This document shows positions 53,325 to 63,791 of a stretch of DNA of 64,000 nt, piece after piece. The notes beneath the pieces were generated by a model, which worked only from the letters and a program-made list of their open reading frames with translations, was not told the DNA's origin and made no database searches. Positions within the stretch are counted from its first letter, which is position 1, and every line of letters begins with the position of its first letter. The stretch lies in assembly GCA_963573385.1 (NCBI GenBank), contig CAUYLG010022336.1, forward strand, positions 62,001 to 126,000. The letters run 5' to 3'. Made by a program: the position numbers and the translations under genes. Origin of the DNA: Cacajao melanocephalus. Its lineage: Eukaryota; Chordata; Mammalia; Primates; Pitheciidae.

Positions 53325-53825
53325 AGTACAGCGGCTGTCATTTAGAACCTGGCAGCTCACAGCCTTGCCCAACCAGAGGCACCGACATCATTGTCAGAGC
53401 GCTGGAAGCCTGATGAAAATGTGAATCAGGCCAGACACGGTGGCTCACACCTATAATCCCAGCACTTTGGGAGGTCAACTCAGGTGGATCGTCTGAGGTC
53501 AGGAGTTTGAGATCAGCCTGGCTAACATGGTGGAACCCCATCTCTACTAAATATAAAAAAAAATAAAAATAGAAATATTAGCCAGGCATAGTGGCACATG
53601 CCTGTAGTTCCAGCTACTCGGGAGGCTGAAGCAGGAGAATCACTTCAACCCGGGAGGCAGAGGTTGCAGTGAGGCGAGATCACACCACTGCACTCCAGCC
53701 TGGGTGACGGAGCAAGACTCCAACTCAAAACAAAACAAAACACAACAATGTGAGTCTCTGGCCTCATCTAAACCCAATGTATCAGAATAAGCATTTTAAC
53801 AAGCGACTTGAATGCACACTAAACT
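53325..53825 (+). mobile_element. MER5/MER58-like hAT element split by an Alu
   Basis: Left part: 'gtacagcggctgtcatttagaacctgg...gaggcaccgacatcattgtcagagcgctggaagcctgatg'. Right part after the Alu: 'gtgagtctctggcctcatctaaacccaatgtatcagaataagcattttaacaag'. Together they follow a MER5-type order (AGCATCACCTGG..., CAGGCCC..ACCCAGAC..ATCAGAATCTGCATTTTAACAAG). Confidence 0.7.
53429..53746 (+). mobile_element. Alu SINE, full length, with target-site duplication
   Basis: It starts GGCCAGACACGGTGGCTCACACC and ends in a (CAAAA)n-rich tail. The flanks AATGTGAATC (53418-53427) and AATGTGAGTC (53747-53756) match at 9 of 10 bases. The 67-codon reverse frame at 53338-53541 is partly Alu-derived. Confidence 0.96.
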
Positions 53826-54049
53826 CCAAAAACTTATGAATTAAAATTAAAAACCTTAGTCAAATACAAAAATAAAAAAATACATAAATAAATAAATGGT
53901 CACCACTAGCATGGTGTTGGTACACACCCTTGTTTTTCTTTTTTTAATTAGCTTATACTAACAGCATCCAGACTTTTATCCAATGCTTAAATTGGAACGG
54001 TACCAGTGTTCTGTATGGTTTTCCTAAAACAAAGATTTTTTCATGAAAC

Positions 54050-54270
54050 AATGCTATTGCTTAAAATCCTTCCATGGCTTTCTAGTGGTTTAGAGTCAAA
54101 GGTCATTATACATAGCATAAAAAGAATCTAGAGCTAAGTCCCTGGCTACCTACAAGCTTCATTTCTCTTCACTTCACCCTTTGCTTCTGTTGCATCTGCT
54201 GTATAACACAATGTGTAATTTTGAAAGGGTATCATACCCTGTTTCACAGCTACTCTTTCACATTCTGTCT
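54050..54270 (+). repeat. L2 LINE fragment
   Basis: 'tgcttaaaatccttccatggctttctagtggtttagagtcaaaggtcattatac' corresponds to L2 GCTCAAAACCCTCCAATGGCTCCCCATC...AGAGTAAAAGCCAAAGTCC. 'cttcatttctcttcacttcaccc' follows in the expected order. Confidence 0.75.
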
Positions 54271-54534
54271 CAGTTGCCTAACTCCGCTTAAAAGAATCAG
54301 AGTCTAGCAAAATAGTACATAGCACGGGCTTTTAGCTAAGCCGGATGTTTCTATGCCTGTAATTTATAAAATGCACAACCTTTAAGAATTCCTGACATAT
54401 TTGCCACTCAAATTTGAATGAACCAATGGTGTTTTATATTCTGACTTATCTTTGGTGAAATACACTGATGCCTGTAACCCAGTGCCCACTAAAAAATGCC
54501 ACAGGACTAAGTAAGGTAAACAATGTAGTCTTCT

Positions 54535-54610
54535 CCCTCACCACCATGCAATAGACCCATGTAATCAAACTGCACTGTATCCCCTAAATTTGTACAAATA
54601 AAAAAACATT
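54535..54610 (+). mobile_element. L1 3'-end fragment
   Basis: 'caccatgcaatagacccatgtaatcaaactgcactgtatcccctaaatttgtacaaataaaaaa' matches the terminal L1 sequence (CCATGTAACAAACCTGCAC...GTACCCCCTAAATCTAAAATAAAA). Confidence 0.7.
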
Positions 54611-54664
54611 CAGTCTTCTTAACTATGTACTTAAATATTTGGCAAAGTGAGTTACATAGCTGGA

Positions 54665-54805
54665 ACAGTATATGGTGTCATGAAAAGTCCTTGGATTCTA
54701 AGGTTGAATAGATGTGGGCCTGAAACCTGCCTCCTTTTGCCTAACAGAGAAGCATCCCTTGGAAACAATCCCTCAGTGTTCTGTAAAATGGCAATAACGT
54801 CTTGC
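54665..54805 (+). repeat. MIR SINE
   Basis: 'agtccttggattctaaggttgaatagatgtgggcctgaaacctgcctcc' and 'ccctcagtgttctgtaaaatggcaataacg' follow the sense MIR order (GGCTCTGGAGCCAGAC...; ...CCTCAGTTTCCTCATCTGTAAAATGGGGATAA). Confidence 0.7.
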
Positions 54806-54907
54806 TGACACATACGTGCCAATCGGCTTCCTTTTCTTTACCATCCTCCATCTGGCTACTAATCTGACTAATTTTCTGATATTTTCCAAAGGATAATTGG
54901 TATCATC

Positions 54908-55464
54908 TGTGATGGTTAATACTGAGCGTCAACTTGATTGGATTGAAGGATGCAAAGTATTGTTCTTGGGTGTGTCTGTGAGGGTATTGCCAAAGGAGAT
55001 TAACATTTGGGAAAATGAACTGGGAGAGGCAGACCCACCCTCAATCTGGGTTGGTACCATCTAATCATGGGCCTTCGTGGCTAGAATAAAGCAGGCAAAA
55101 GAATGTGGAAGGACGAGACTTGCTGAGTCTTCCAGCCTTCATCTTTCTCCTGTGCTGGATGCTTCCTGCCTTCAAACATCAGATTCCAAGTTCTTCAGCT
55201 TTTAAACTCTTATACCTACACCAGTGCTTTTGCCAGGGGCCCTTGGGCTTTTGGCCACAGACTGAAGACTGCACTGTGGGCTTCCCTACTTTTGAGGTTT
55301 TGGGACTTGGACTGATCCACCACTGGCTTCCTTGTTTCTCGACTTGCAGATGGCCTATTTTGGGACTTTACCTTGTGATCATGTGAGTCACTTCTCCTTA
55401 ATAAACTCCCTTTCATATACACATATATGCTATTAGTACTGTCCCTTTAGAAAACCCTAATACA
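54908..55464 (+). mobile_element. Solo LTR (TG...CA, 557 bp) with perfect 5-bp target duplication
   Basis: It starts TGTGATGGTTAATACTGAGC and ends AAAACCCTAATACA, so it has the TG...CA ends of a retroviral-type LTR. TCATC flanks it on both sides (54903-54907 and 55465-55469). AATAAA at 55400-55405 may be its old polyadenylation signal. No internal or second LTR is present, so it is a solo LTR from recombination. I recognise the family but cannot name it with certainty. Frames of 93 and 68 codons inside are not genes. Confidence 0.85.
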
Positions 55465-55536
55465 TCATCCAACACTCTATCTGTTACAGCATAATTTATT
55501 GACAGTCTTTCATATCTCAATAGCTTTGGATTTTAA

Positions 55537-56017
55537 TAGTGGTTCATAACTGGTGGTTATTTTGCCCCTCAGAGGACATTTGGCAATTTCTGAAGACATT
55601 TTAGATTGTTACAACTGAGGGATGCTACTGGTATCTAAATAGGACAGCTTCTCATACACAAGAGTTATTTGGTCCAAAATATCAAGAGTGATCTGGAGCA
55701 ATGGCTCATGCCTGTATTCCCAACACTCTGGGAGCCCAAGGAAGAAGGATAGCTTGAGCCCAGGAGTTGGAGACCAGCCTGGACAACATAGGGAGATCCC
55801 CATCTCTTCAAAAACATTATAAAATTTAGCAGGGCATGGTGGTACATGCCTTTAGTTCCAGCTACTTGGGAGGCTGAGAGGGGAGCACTGCTTGAGTCAG
55901 GGAGTTGGAGGCTGCAGTGAGCCATGGTCATACTACTGCACTCCAGCCTGCATGGCAGAGAAAGACTGTCTTTAAAGCAACAACAAAAATCCACAGTGCC
56001 TAGGTTGAGAAACTTTG
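55537..56017 (+). mobile_element. MER20 hAT element split by an Alu
   Basis: The left part 'tagtggttcataactggtggttattttgcccctcagaggacatttggcaatttctgaagacatttt' and the right part 'cacagtgcctaggttgagaaact' match MER20. The Alu at 55690-55989 lies between them. MER20 copies have been reported to act as regulatory elements in endometrial cells; nothing shows this for this copy. Confidence 0.88.
55690..55989 (+). mobile_element. AluJ-like SINE inside MER20
   Basis: A diverged, full-length Alu ('gatctggagcaatggctcatgcctgtattccc' to 'actccagcctgcatggcagagaaagactg') with an A-rich CAACAA tail. The 144-codon reverse frame at 55665-56099, the longest frame in the window, is read through antisense Alu and MER20 and is not a gene. 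Confidence 0.94.
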
Positions 56018-57188
56018 CATTACAAGGGCAAATGCAGAATTTGTCTACAGAAATCTTGCTTCTAGGTGCTTCTTTCCAGGAAACTGGCTCCATGAACATA
56101 GGAGAACAGAGTCAAAAACAGTCACATAGAAATAAGTATTCCAGAGCAGTAAAGGGCTGAAAGATTGTAAAATACCCATAGTGAATGGCAGGGTCTCTGC
56201 AGGGAAAAGGGTTAAGTGTGCAATAGGATGCTGGATCTGGACACTCAACTCTCAACCTTGACAAAAATTCCTGTGCCCTCATTGAGGCAAAAGCCAAAGA
56301 GCCACAGGTTTTCGAGGACCCAAAGAGATGCGGACAAAAATAGAACACCACTGACCAAGACGGACTAAAGAGAGAATTCCCGTCATTATTTTGTGAGTAC
56401 TACCCAATATCCTCTATTCTTATAGGATTTTATTTTTTGGGGGCATGCCATAATGACTGAGATTTAATTTCTTACCTACCTCATACAATGTGAACCTAAA
56501 AGTAAATTTAATTTGATTTAAAACATAGATATTTATACAGTATTTTATAAAAACATTAGTTGAATTCTACCCACATAACTTATGTATTTTACAATCAATA
56601 ATTAATGGTGGGCATCACCAATATAATCACTCCCAAAATTAATCTCAGTATATTTATAGAGCTCTTATTACACACATACATGGCAAGGTAAGCATTACAG
56701 AATCTAAAATTAACCATGTTCTCTTCTCTTCCAAAAAGCCATTATAGAAGTAGAGAAAAATATCCTTCATATTTAAACAAAAGAAGAGTACAGAAAAAAT
56801 AACATGAAAGATACTCTCATGAGACAGAAAATGATTTTTGGAAGCTAGGGTTATCAGTAGCGTCTTTAACCACAGAGGTTAAAGGGGATTAGTATGATTA
56901 GAGATTCTTATATTTGACTAAGTGAAGTTCAACAGCAACCATTCAGAAAACAGTTCAGTAGAGTAGAGAAAGCAAAAGATTCCAGCAGGGCGTCAAGGAG
57001 GGAGATAGGACTCACACAAGTCATGTGTGAAGAGTTTGGAAGTAAAAGGAAGGGAAAAAGAAAATGTTGACTACATATCAATTCTCCCTGCCTCAATCAG
57101 TTGCAACAGATGGCTGTTCCTTTCATTTAAACCCTTATATGCCCTGGCAACGTCAAAATTTTTGCTAGCAATGTTTCAATGCAGGCAG
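56018..57188. other. Unassigned sequence
   Basis: 56160-56390 is GC-richer ('ggcagggtctctgcagggaaaaggg') with overlapping reverse frames (56045-56351). I recognise no domain or repeat family. Confidence 0.4.
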
Positions 57189-57220
57189 AAAGAGAGAGAG
57201 AGAACAAGATCAAGTGCATG

Positions 57221-57274
<54 letters not shown>

Positions 57275-57275
57275 G
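57189..57275. repeat. (GA)n microsatellite
   Basis: Two GA blocks (57189-57203 and 57221-57275) are separated by a short unique piece. They encode the RE-repeat part of the 101-codon frame at 57027-57332, which is not a gene. Confidence 0.97.
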
Positions 57276-57601
57276 AAATATAAAATGTTGCAGAAGACCG
57301 TGAAATTGCGTATAATACCTAACACATTCTAATCAAAATGAATTCTCACTTCCCAATCCCAGAGAAACTTATTTTCTCTTTATAGCACTTAGATCATTCT
57401 CAACTTTATCAGAGTGATATCTGTCTGATCAGGCGTCTGTCTACTCTCCTGGATTGTAAGCCACGGTAGCAAAAACACCGCATGTATCTTTATGGTTTCA
57501 ACTACATTTAAAAGGATACTTTGCATGGACTAGGGCCTAAACAAACAAAAGTAGACTACTGAATGAATGTCAATTCAATTTTTTTTTTTTAAGTTTTAAT
57601 A

Positions 57602-57884
57602 GTGCATGCCTGTGATCCCAACACTTTGGGAGGCCAGAGAGGAAGGAATAGCTTGAGCCCAGGAGTTCTAGATCAGCCTGAACAACATAGTGAGATTTTT
57701 GTCTCTGCAAAAAAATAAATATAAAAATTAGCTTGGCATAGTGGCACATGCCTGTAGCCCTGGCTATTCAGGAGGCTGAAGTGGGAAGTCTGCTTAAGCC
57801 CAGGAGGTTGAGGCTGCCGTGAGCCACGATGTGTCGGTGCCCTCCAGCCTGGGTGACAGAGTGAGACTTAATCTCAAGAAAAAT
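57602..57884 (+). mobile_element. AluJ-like SINE, 5' end missing
   Basis: It begins in the left arm at 'gtgcatgcctgtgatcccaacactttggg' and runs to 'cagcctgggtgacagagtgagactt'. The first ~20 bases of Alu are absent and a T tract precedes it. Confidence 0.93.
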
Positions 57885-57934
57885 AAGTGTTATGAAGACG
57901 TAAGGGATTATCAGCACTATAGGGCTGTGACAGG

Positions 57935-58425
57935 ATAAATAAATGGAATACTATTTGCCATAAAAAAGAATGAAATCATGTCATTTGCAGCAACATGGAT
58001 ATAAATGGAGATAATTACGTCAAGTGAAATAGGCCAGGCACGGAAAGAAAAATATTGTATGTTCTCATTTATATGTGGAAGCTAAAAATGTTGACCCCAT
58101 GGAGGAAGAAAGCGGAATGATAAACACCAGAGACTGGGAAGGGTGTATGAGTGGGTTGGGGGATGAAGAAAGAGGTTGGTTAATGGATACAAACATACAA
58201 TTAGATAGATGGAATAAGTTCTAACCTTTGATAGAAGTGTTAGTAGCTAACAACAGTGTATTGTACTTTTAAAATAGCTAGTAGAGAGGAATGGAAATAG
58301 ACCCAGATATTCAGGTCATGGGTACCCTAAACACCCTGAATTGATTATTATACATTCTACGCATGTAACAAAATTTCAGATGTATCTGAAAGTATGTACA
58401 AGTATAATGCATCAAAAATAATGAT
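57935..58425 (+). mobile_element. L1 3'-end fragment (L1PB/L1MA-like)
   Basis: 'aatggaatactatttgccataaaaaagaatgaaatcatgtcatttgcagcaacatgg', 'atgttctcatttatatgtggaagctaaaa' and 'accctaaacaccctgaattgattattatacattctacgcatgtaacaaaatttcagatg' are the last ORF2 codons and the 3' untranslated region in sense. All frames are broken. Confidence 0.92.
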
Positions 58426-58474
58426 GAAGGAAGGAAGGAAGGAAGGAAGGAAGGGAGGGAGGGAGGGAGGGAGG
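58426..58474 (+). repeat. (GGAA)n(GGGA)n microsatellite with G-quadruplex motif
   Basis: GGAA units are followed by GGGA units. 58453-58471 contains five GGG runs with single-A loops, a canonical quadruplex pattern. It sits at the 3' end of the L1 at 57935-58425, as if grown from its tail. Confidence 0.97.
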
Positions 58475-60329
58475 ATTAGTTTCCTAACTTATACATTTAG
58501 GATTCTAATCATGTACCACTATCCACAGCTATTCAACTATGCTGTTGATTATGCCTTTATCTCTGGCACTTGGACCACCGTGGGAACACATATTTGTGCA
58601 AAAAAAAAAAAAAAGTGGTGGGAGGCTGATAGCCAATGAATGGCAGAATCAAATCAAATACCTATAAGGTGACTAAGAGGTTAAAAAAGAATAAAATAAA
58701 TGAATATTTTTATTTTAAAGTAGCATATTCAAATTTAGATTCTAAATCCTAGATCAATTAGGCTTACGCTAAAAGTTCTATCCTGGGTAATAGTTTTTAT
58801 GACATAAAGGTCAGATTTAGAAATAGCCTAAGTCAAATTCCACACCCACCTCTTCTCAAATGCAAAGCTATGTGAGATTCTGTATAGGAAAAATGATGTG
58901 GTACAAACCTGTTAGCATGTATGATGGCTTTTGATTATTCCAGATATCAACACTGAAATAAGCAACACTATAATTAATTTTTCCATTTTGGAATTTATCA
59001 ATTTGTTGTCAGGAAATATTAGAAAATTTACTTTTATTTTTATTATTTTAAGATGTGTCTATTAGAAAAATCGTCTATGCAATCTACATCATCAACCATA
59101 TTTAGCATACAATGCTAAACAGATGTTCATATTATTTTATCCCACAGTGGGATATAAACTTAAGGGAAATCACTAATTTCCTAGAGATGTGATTAATTAA
59201 TAGTAATACTAAATTGTACACATTTCTAAAAATTATGTCCTAACCTGCCCATTCATACAAAGAAATCTAGCAACTGAATTCCACTCACTGAACTGAACAC
59301 AAAATATGTTCAATTACTTTTCTACCCTAATATCATTATTATCATCATAGATTTTGACTACCAGAAAAGAACAAACTCTAGGAAACTTCCATCTGGGCAA
59401 AAATGCAATTTCATACAAAAATTATAACATCCTATTTGACAAATATTAACTGAAACAGAATCTAAATTCAGCAAATTCATAAATGATTACAGAATTAGAA
59501 GTAAAGGCACAAATCTACTTCATAACTAAAGAGGCCATAACTATTTCTAGTACTAAGTATGAGTACGTAATACAGTTAGTTAATAGTGATTAATTCTCTA
59601 AAAACTTGTATCTGTCAATAATGAGTTAATTGGCTGTTTTCTTGGTGTTCTTTTTCAACCTCATACAGTTTTAGGAGGGCAGGATGTTTATGGTAAAGCA
59701 GAGACCTGAATACTTCCCCTTGATACAATTACTTCTGTCAAATGATCAGACTCAGTAGTGTTCCACTAGATTAACTTGCAGACGGATTTCTCCACTCACT
59801 GCTGGCTGCTCCTGGTTCTTGTAGAAATAAGGAATGACAAATGCCTTGCGGAAATTTTCTTTCACTCTATTCGAAAACAGGTCTATTTAAAATGCCCTTG
59901 AAAATGTGTTTGGCAAACACTAAAAGTTACAGTAAACAAAACAATAAGTGGGACTGCCTAAGCACCTTTAGTGGTTGCTTTACTGTCAGTGCAAGGAAAA
60001 ATAAAGTGTTGTGGTACAATCATTGACTCAGTATAATATCTCATCCAATTCTTTCTTACACAACAGAGGACACATTCTCCATGGGTACTGAAGGGGAATG
60101 CAATTCCTTCACTTCCTCTTTGCTAAAGTCTATGCTTCTGAGCAGAAGGTCAATGACTCCTTGCTCTTTATTTCAATACACTTTAAACAGACACCTGCAA
60201 AGTGCAAGGTCCTCACGATTTGGGGACTAGGGACAACATGTTTGGAAGGCCCCTACATTGGCTGTTTTTTTGTCCATCCCCAAGCATCTGTATCCCTCTG
60301 TATTGGTTCATCTCACCTTCTTAGTAAGG
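58475..60329. other. Unassigned AT-rich sequence
   Basis: There is an A run near 58600. The frames at 59841-60026 and 60098-60409 have no domain that I recognise; the second overlaps L2 at its end. Confidence 0.4.
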
Positions 60330-60600
60330 CTTACCTAGTTATCAATTTGACAATGAAACTAACCATCCCTACCCTCCTCATTCCTTGTTTCTTTTTTTTC
60401 CACCCATAGAACTTATCATGTTCTAATATATTATAAAATTTATTATGTTACTGTTTTTGTCTATCTCTTCTGGCCATAAATTAAACTCTTCAAGGGAAGG
60501 TATCTTTGCTCATTTTGTTCATTAATATGTCCTAAACACCCAGAAGAGAAGTAGCACGACAACGTTTTTAATAAATATTTAATGAGTGAACAAGATACAG
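60330..60600 (+). repeat. L2 LINE 3' end
   Basis: 'cccatagaacttatcatgttctaatatattataaaatttattatgttactgtttttgtctatctcttctggccataaattaaactcttcaaggg' and the tail 'taataaatatttaatgagtga' match the L2 3' end (CATAGCACTTATCACCATCTGACATACTATATATT...; AATGTAAGCTCCATGAGGGC...; AATAAATATTTGTTGAATG). Confidence 0.85.
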
Positions 60601-61199
60601 ATACCTCCTTGGTTTAAAAAGATTATAATATATAAACGAAGAACTATCACACATAAATTAATATGTCCAGGGATTTTTGGTTTTGTTTTTGTGGTTGTCA
60701 CTCATCTTTCTCTTCCCAAGGGTTAGAATAATATTAAATAAAGAAGGCTGTAAGGAAGAGAAAAATGTAGATTAAGAGAAAGAAATGGTAGTACTTCAAA
60801 GAATAAACGCTTGAGGGGATGGATACCCCATTCTCCAACACGTCCTTACTTCACATTGCATGCCTGTATCAAAATATCTCATGTACTACATAAAAATATA
60901 CACCTACTATGTTCCCACATACATTCTTTTTTAAATTTTTAAATTTTTAAAAAGAGAAAGAGAATAAAGGAGAAAAGAAAGTTTTGGAGAAAGCAAGATT
61001 GATGGGGAAGGTATTCAGGTTACAGATAGAAGGGATTAGTAATGAGATATGAACAAACACTTAAAGACAATTAGAATGATCCTTAGATTAATTTGACAAT
61101 GTGTCAGGTACCATACTATGAAGACATACATTGATGATATACAATGTGGTAAAAAATGGAATGGTATTTCTGAAACTCAATTAGATTTTTTTTTTTTAT
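60601..61199. other. Unassigned sequence
   Basis: A purine-rich stretch lies at 60950-61010. 'gtgtcaggtaccatactatgaagacata' near 61101 may be a short antisense L2 tail. Nothing else is recognised. Confidence 0.4.
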
Positions 61200-61710
61200 C
61201 ACACTGCCTTCCCTTTCTTTCAATGACTTAGGGGTCTTCAGGATAGAAATCCAAGACCCTAGCAGAGTTCTACAGGCCATTTCATGATCACACCATGGCC
61301 TGTCTTTAGATTATAACCTCAGATCTTGTTAATGTCTTCAAGACCATCTATGCTCCAGCCACATCTAATGCCTTGTGTTACCTAGAAAGAGCACGGCCAT
61401 TTCATACACTTTAAATCTGTGCTTGTTGTTATCCCTTCTGGGAATGTTCCTTGCCCTAGAGTTCATATGAAAATCACATACAAATTCATTTGTGAAGAGT
61501 CTCTTTAACCATTTCCTCTGAAGATTCCTCCAAACAGCCCAATCATTATTAGTAACATACTCTTTTGCTCCTGAAATCCTTGTTGGTGTGCTCTATATTA
61601 AAATCTGAGCATCTGCAAAGCAGGGAGTGTGTTCAATTACTGTGCACACCCCTGGCACTAAGATTGTTTCTGTCATACAATGGCTTTTAACAAATATTTG
61701 TTGAATATGT
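61200..61710 (+). repeat. L2 LINE 3' part, well preserved
   Basis: The recalled L2 blocks follow in order: 'ttctacaggccatttcatgatc', 'catctatgctccagccacatctaatgcc', 'cttctgggaatgttccttgccc', 'ctctttaaccatttcctctgaagattcctcc', 'gcagggagtgtgttc', 'cttttaacaaatatttgttgaat'. Long-dead LINE with no open frame. Confidence 0.9.
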
Positions 61711-61893
61711 GACCAAGTAGACCCCTGAGAAATTATAATCCCCCAACCCCTTAGCAAAAAAAAAAGAAAAAAATTAAATCAGGTTCAGTTACATTATCAT
61801 GTTAAAGAGTTCTTTTCAATACTAGATATGTTTGTAATCCATACAGAATGTATAGTGTACATGATTTTTTTTCTGAATATTTAATCATTACAA

Positions 61894-62183
61894 TTTTTTT
61901 TGAGAGGGTCTTACCTTATTGCTCAGGCTGGAATGCAGTGGTGAGATCATACCTGACCATAATCTCAAACTCCTGGGCTCAAGCAATCCTCCTGCCCCAG
62001 CTTTCCAAGTAGCTAGGACTATAGGTACATGCCACGATGCCTACCTAACTTTTATTTATTTTTGTTGAGATAAGATCTCTCTATGTTGTCCAGGCTGGTC
62101 TCAAATTCCTGGACTCAAGTGATCCTCCTGCCTGGGCCTCTCAAAGTGGTGGGATTCCTGTCATGAACCACTGTGCCCAGCCC
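61894..62183 (-). mobile_element. AluJ-like SINE, antisense
   Basis: A short T tract, then 'gagagggtcttaccttattgctcaggctggaatgcagtgg', ending 'gggattcctgtcatgaaccactgtgcccagcc'. Highly diverged. Confidence 0.94.
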
Positions 62184-63339
62184 ACATTTGTGATTTCTTA
62201 GTCAAAGGAACAACAATAGATTGTTGGTATTGTTCTCATAAAAGAGATTATGTATGTAATAAAAGAACCCCTCCCTGCTGTCTTCCAGCAATACATTCAT
62301 TTTTCTCTTTTCTGAAATATGTTTTGACAGTAGGCTCACAAGCCCAATTTTCCAGAACATATATAGCCATTATTCCCAAAATAAGCTTCACTGTTTGCGT
62401 CAACAAACAAGGGTGAATTTGCCTTGCTGCGTGGCTTCTTGGTCATTTCTGTTATTTACCCTTAGACTCCACCAGGGTGGGATATGTAAATCATGTTAAC
62501 ATATACCTTCCATATTTCTGACTATATGTGATACTGGGAAATACCCTACTTCAAAGCTAACATCAAAGAATCATGTTCCGAATCTTTTAGGGATAGACTG
62601 TGTCACCAGCTTAATTCAGTATAGTATTATTAAAATAATTTTGCCATAAAAAAGTCATTGTGACCAATAACGTATCTATGGAATAAAACTGACAATTGTA
62701 GGCTAGCTAGCACATGCCCCTGTTCAGCAACAGAGATTTTAAAATACTTTCATCCTCTGTAATTCTAACACAAGGGAAGAGAAATCCTTATAAGAAACCC
62801 TGTCAAGATGTGACAACTTGAATGAGAACAATTTAAAAATTTATGAGAGACTGAAAATGAATCATTTAAATATACCAAAAAAAAATCTTTACTTGTGAGC
62901 GATATCCTTGAAAAATTACCTAATAATTTATTAAAAATGAGCATCTCTTTTCAAATGAGTGACATTTTTCAGGTTTCCTTCCTGTTCCTTGGATTTACAA
63001 CTAATTTTTAAAGCAGATTTCAAGCAATTGCTGTGAACTTAGGGTTTGTTCCACTGAAAATCTGGCATATTTAGTGCCATTATTTTTTTTTCTTTTAAAA
63101 CATAAATTGACTGGTACCTTTAAGGTGTCTTGGTTCTTCTTAACATACAAGAAGTAAAAGAAAAATCTCAAAATTTTGTCCCTTCAGAATATAGGAGCCA
63201 TTTGCTACATGTGACATTAACCTCTACGCTTCTTACTCAGTTATGTATATATGAGCCTAAAAATATTTAGTAGTTCAATTTTGGCCTTGGTTTATCTGGA
63301 GTGTCAGTATTGCCTTTTAGTACTAAGCTAATCTAGAGA
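62184..63339. other. Unassigned sequence
   Basis: I see nothing recognisable in this repeat-poor AT-rich interval. Confidence 0.4.
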
Positions 63340-63438
63340 GATAACTGAATTAAATGTCAAGTTATCTAAATTTCAGTCCCGACTCTATAGCTACCTATCT
63401 AGTTCATCTAGTGTCAATTAATTAAGTTCTTTGCTATT
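63340..63438 (+). repeat. Possible MIR fragment cut by the THE1 LTR
   Basis: 'cagtcccgactctatagctacctatctagttcatctagtgtcaattaattaag' loosely follows sense MIR (CCCGGCTCTGCCACTTACTAGCTGTGTGACC...GTTACTTAA). It stops at the LTR boundary. Confidence 0.35.
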
Positions 63439-63791
63439 TGATATGGTCTGGCTGTGTCCCCACCCAATCTCACCTTAAATTCCCACACGTTGTGGGAGGA
63501 ACCCAGTGAGAGGTACCTGAATCATGGGGGCGGGTCTTTCCTGCGCTGTTCTTGTGATAGTGAAGAAGACTCATGACATCAGATGGCTTTATAAGACGAT
63601 TTTCCCTGCACAAGCTTTCTCTTTGCCTGCTGCCATCCATGTAAGATGTGACTTTCTCCTCCCTGCCTTCTGCCATGATTGTGAGGCCTTCCTAGCCATG
63701 GGGAACTGTAAGTCCATTAAACCGTTTTTCCTTTATAAATTACCTAATCTTAGGTATGTCATTATAAGCAGAATAAAAACAGACTAATACA
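63439..63791 (+). mobile_element. THE1-type MaLR solo LTR
   Basis: It starts TGATATGGTCTGGCTGTGTC, includes 'cacgttgtgggaggaacccagtgagaggtacctgaatcatgggggcggg' and 'tgattgtgaggccttcctagccatggggaactgtaagtccattaaacc', and ends AACAGACTAATACA. The flanks CTATT (63434-63438) and CTACT (63792-63796) are an imperfect 5-bp target duplication. No internal region is present. It is specific to primates. Frames of 68 and 87 codons within are not genes. Confidence 0.95.

Noticed and set aside
55665..56099. Longest open frame in the window (144 codons, minus strand)
   Set aside because: It reads through antisense AluJ and MER20 sequence. Its Alu-typical peptide pattern marks it as repeat-derived.
57027..57332. 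101-codon frame with RE-repeat tail
   Set aside because: The charged tail comes from the (GA)n microsatellite, and the rest has no recognisable domain.
63524..63787. 87-codon plus-strand frame near the right edge
   Set aside because: Lies wholly within the THE1 LTR, which does not encode protein.
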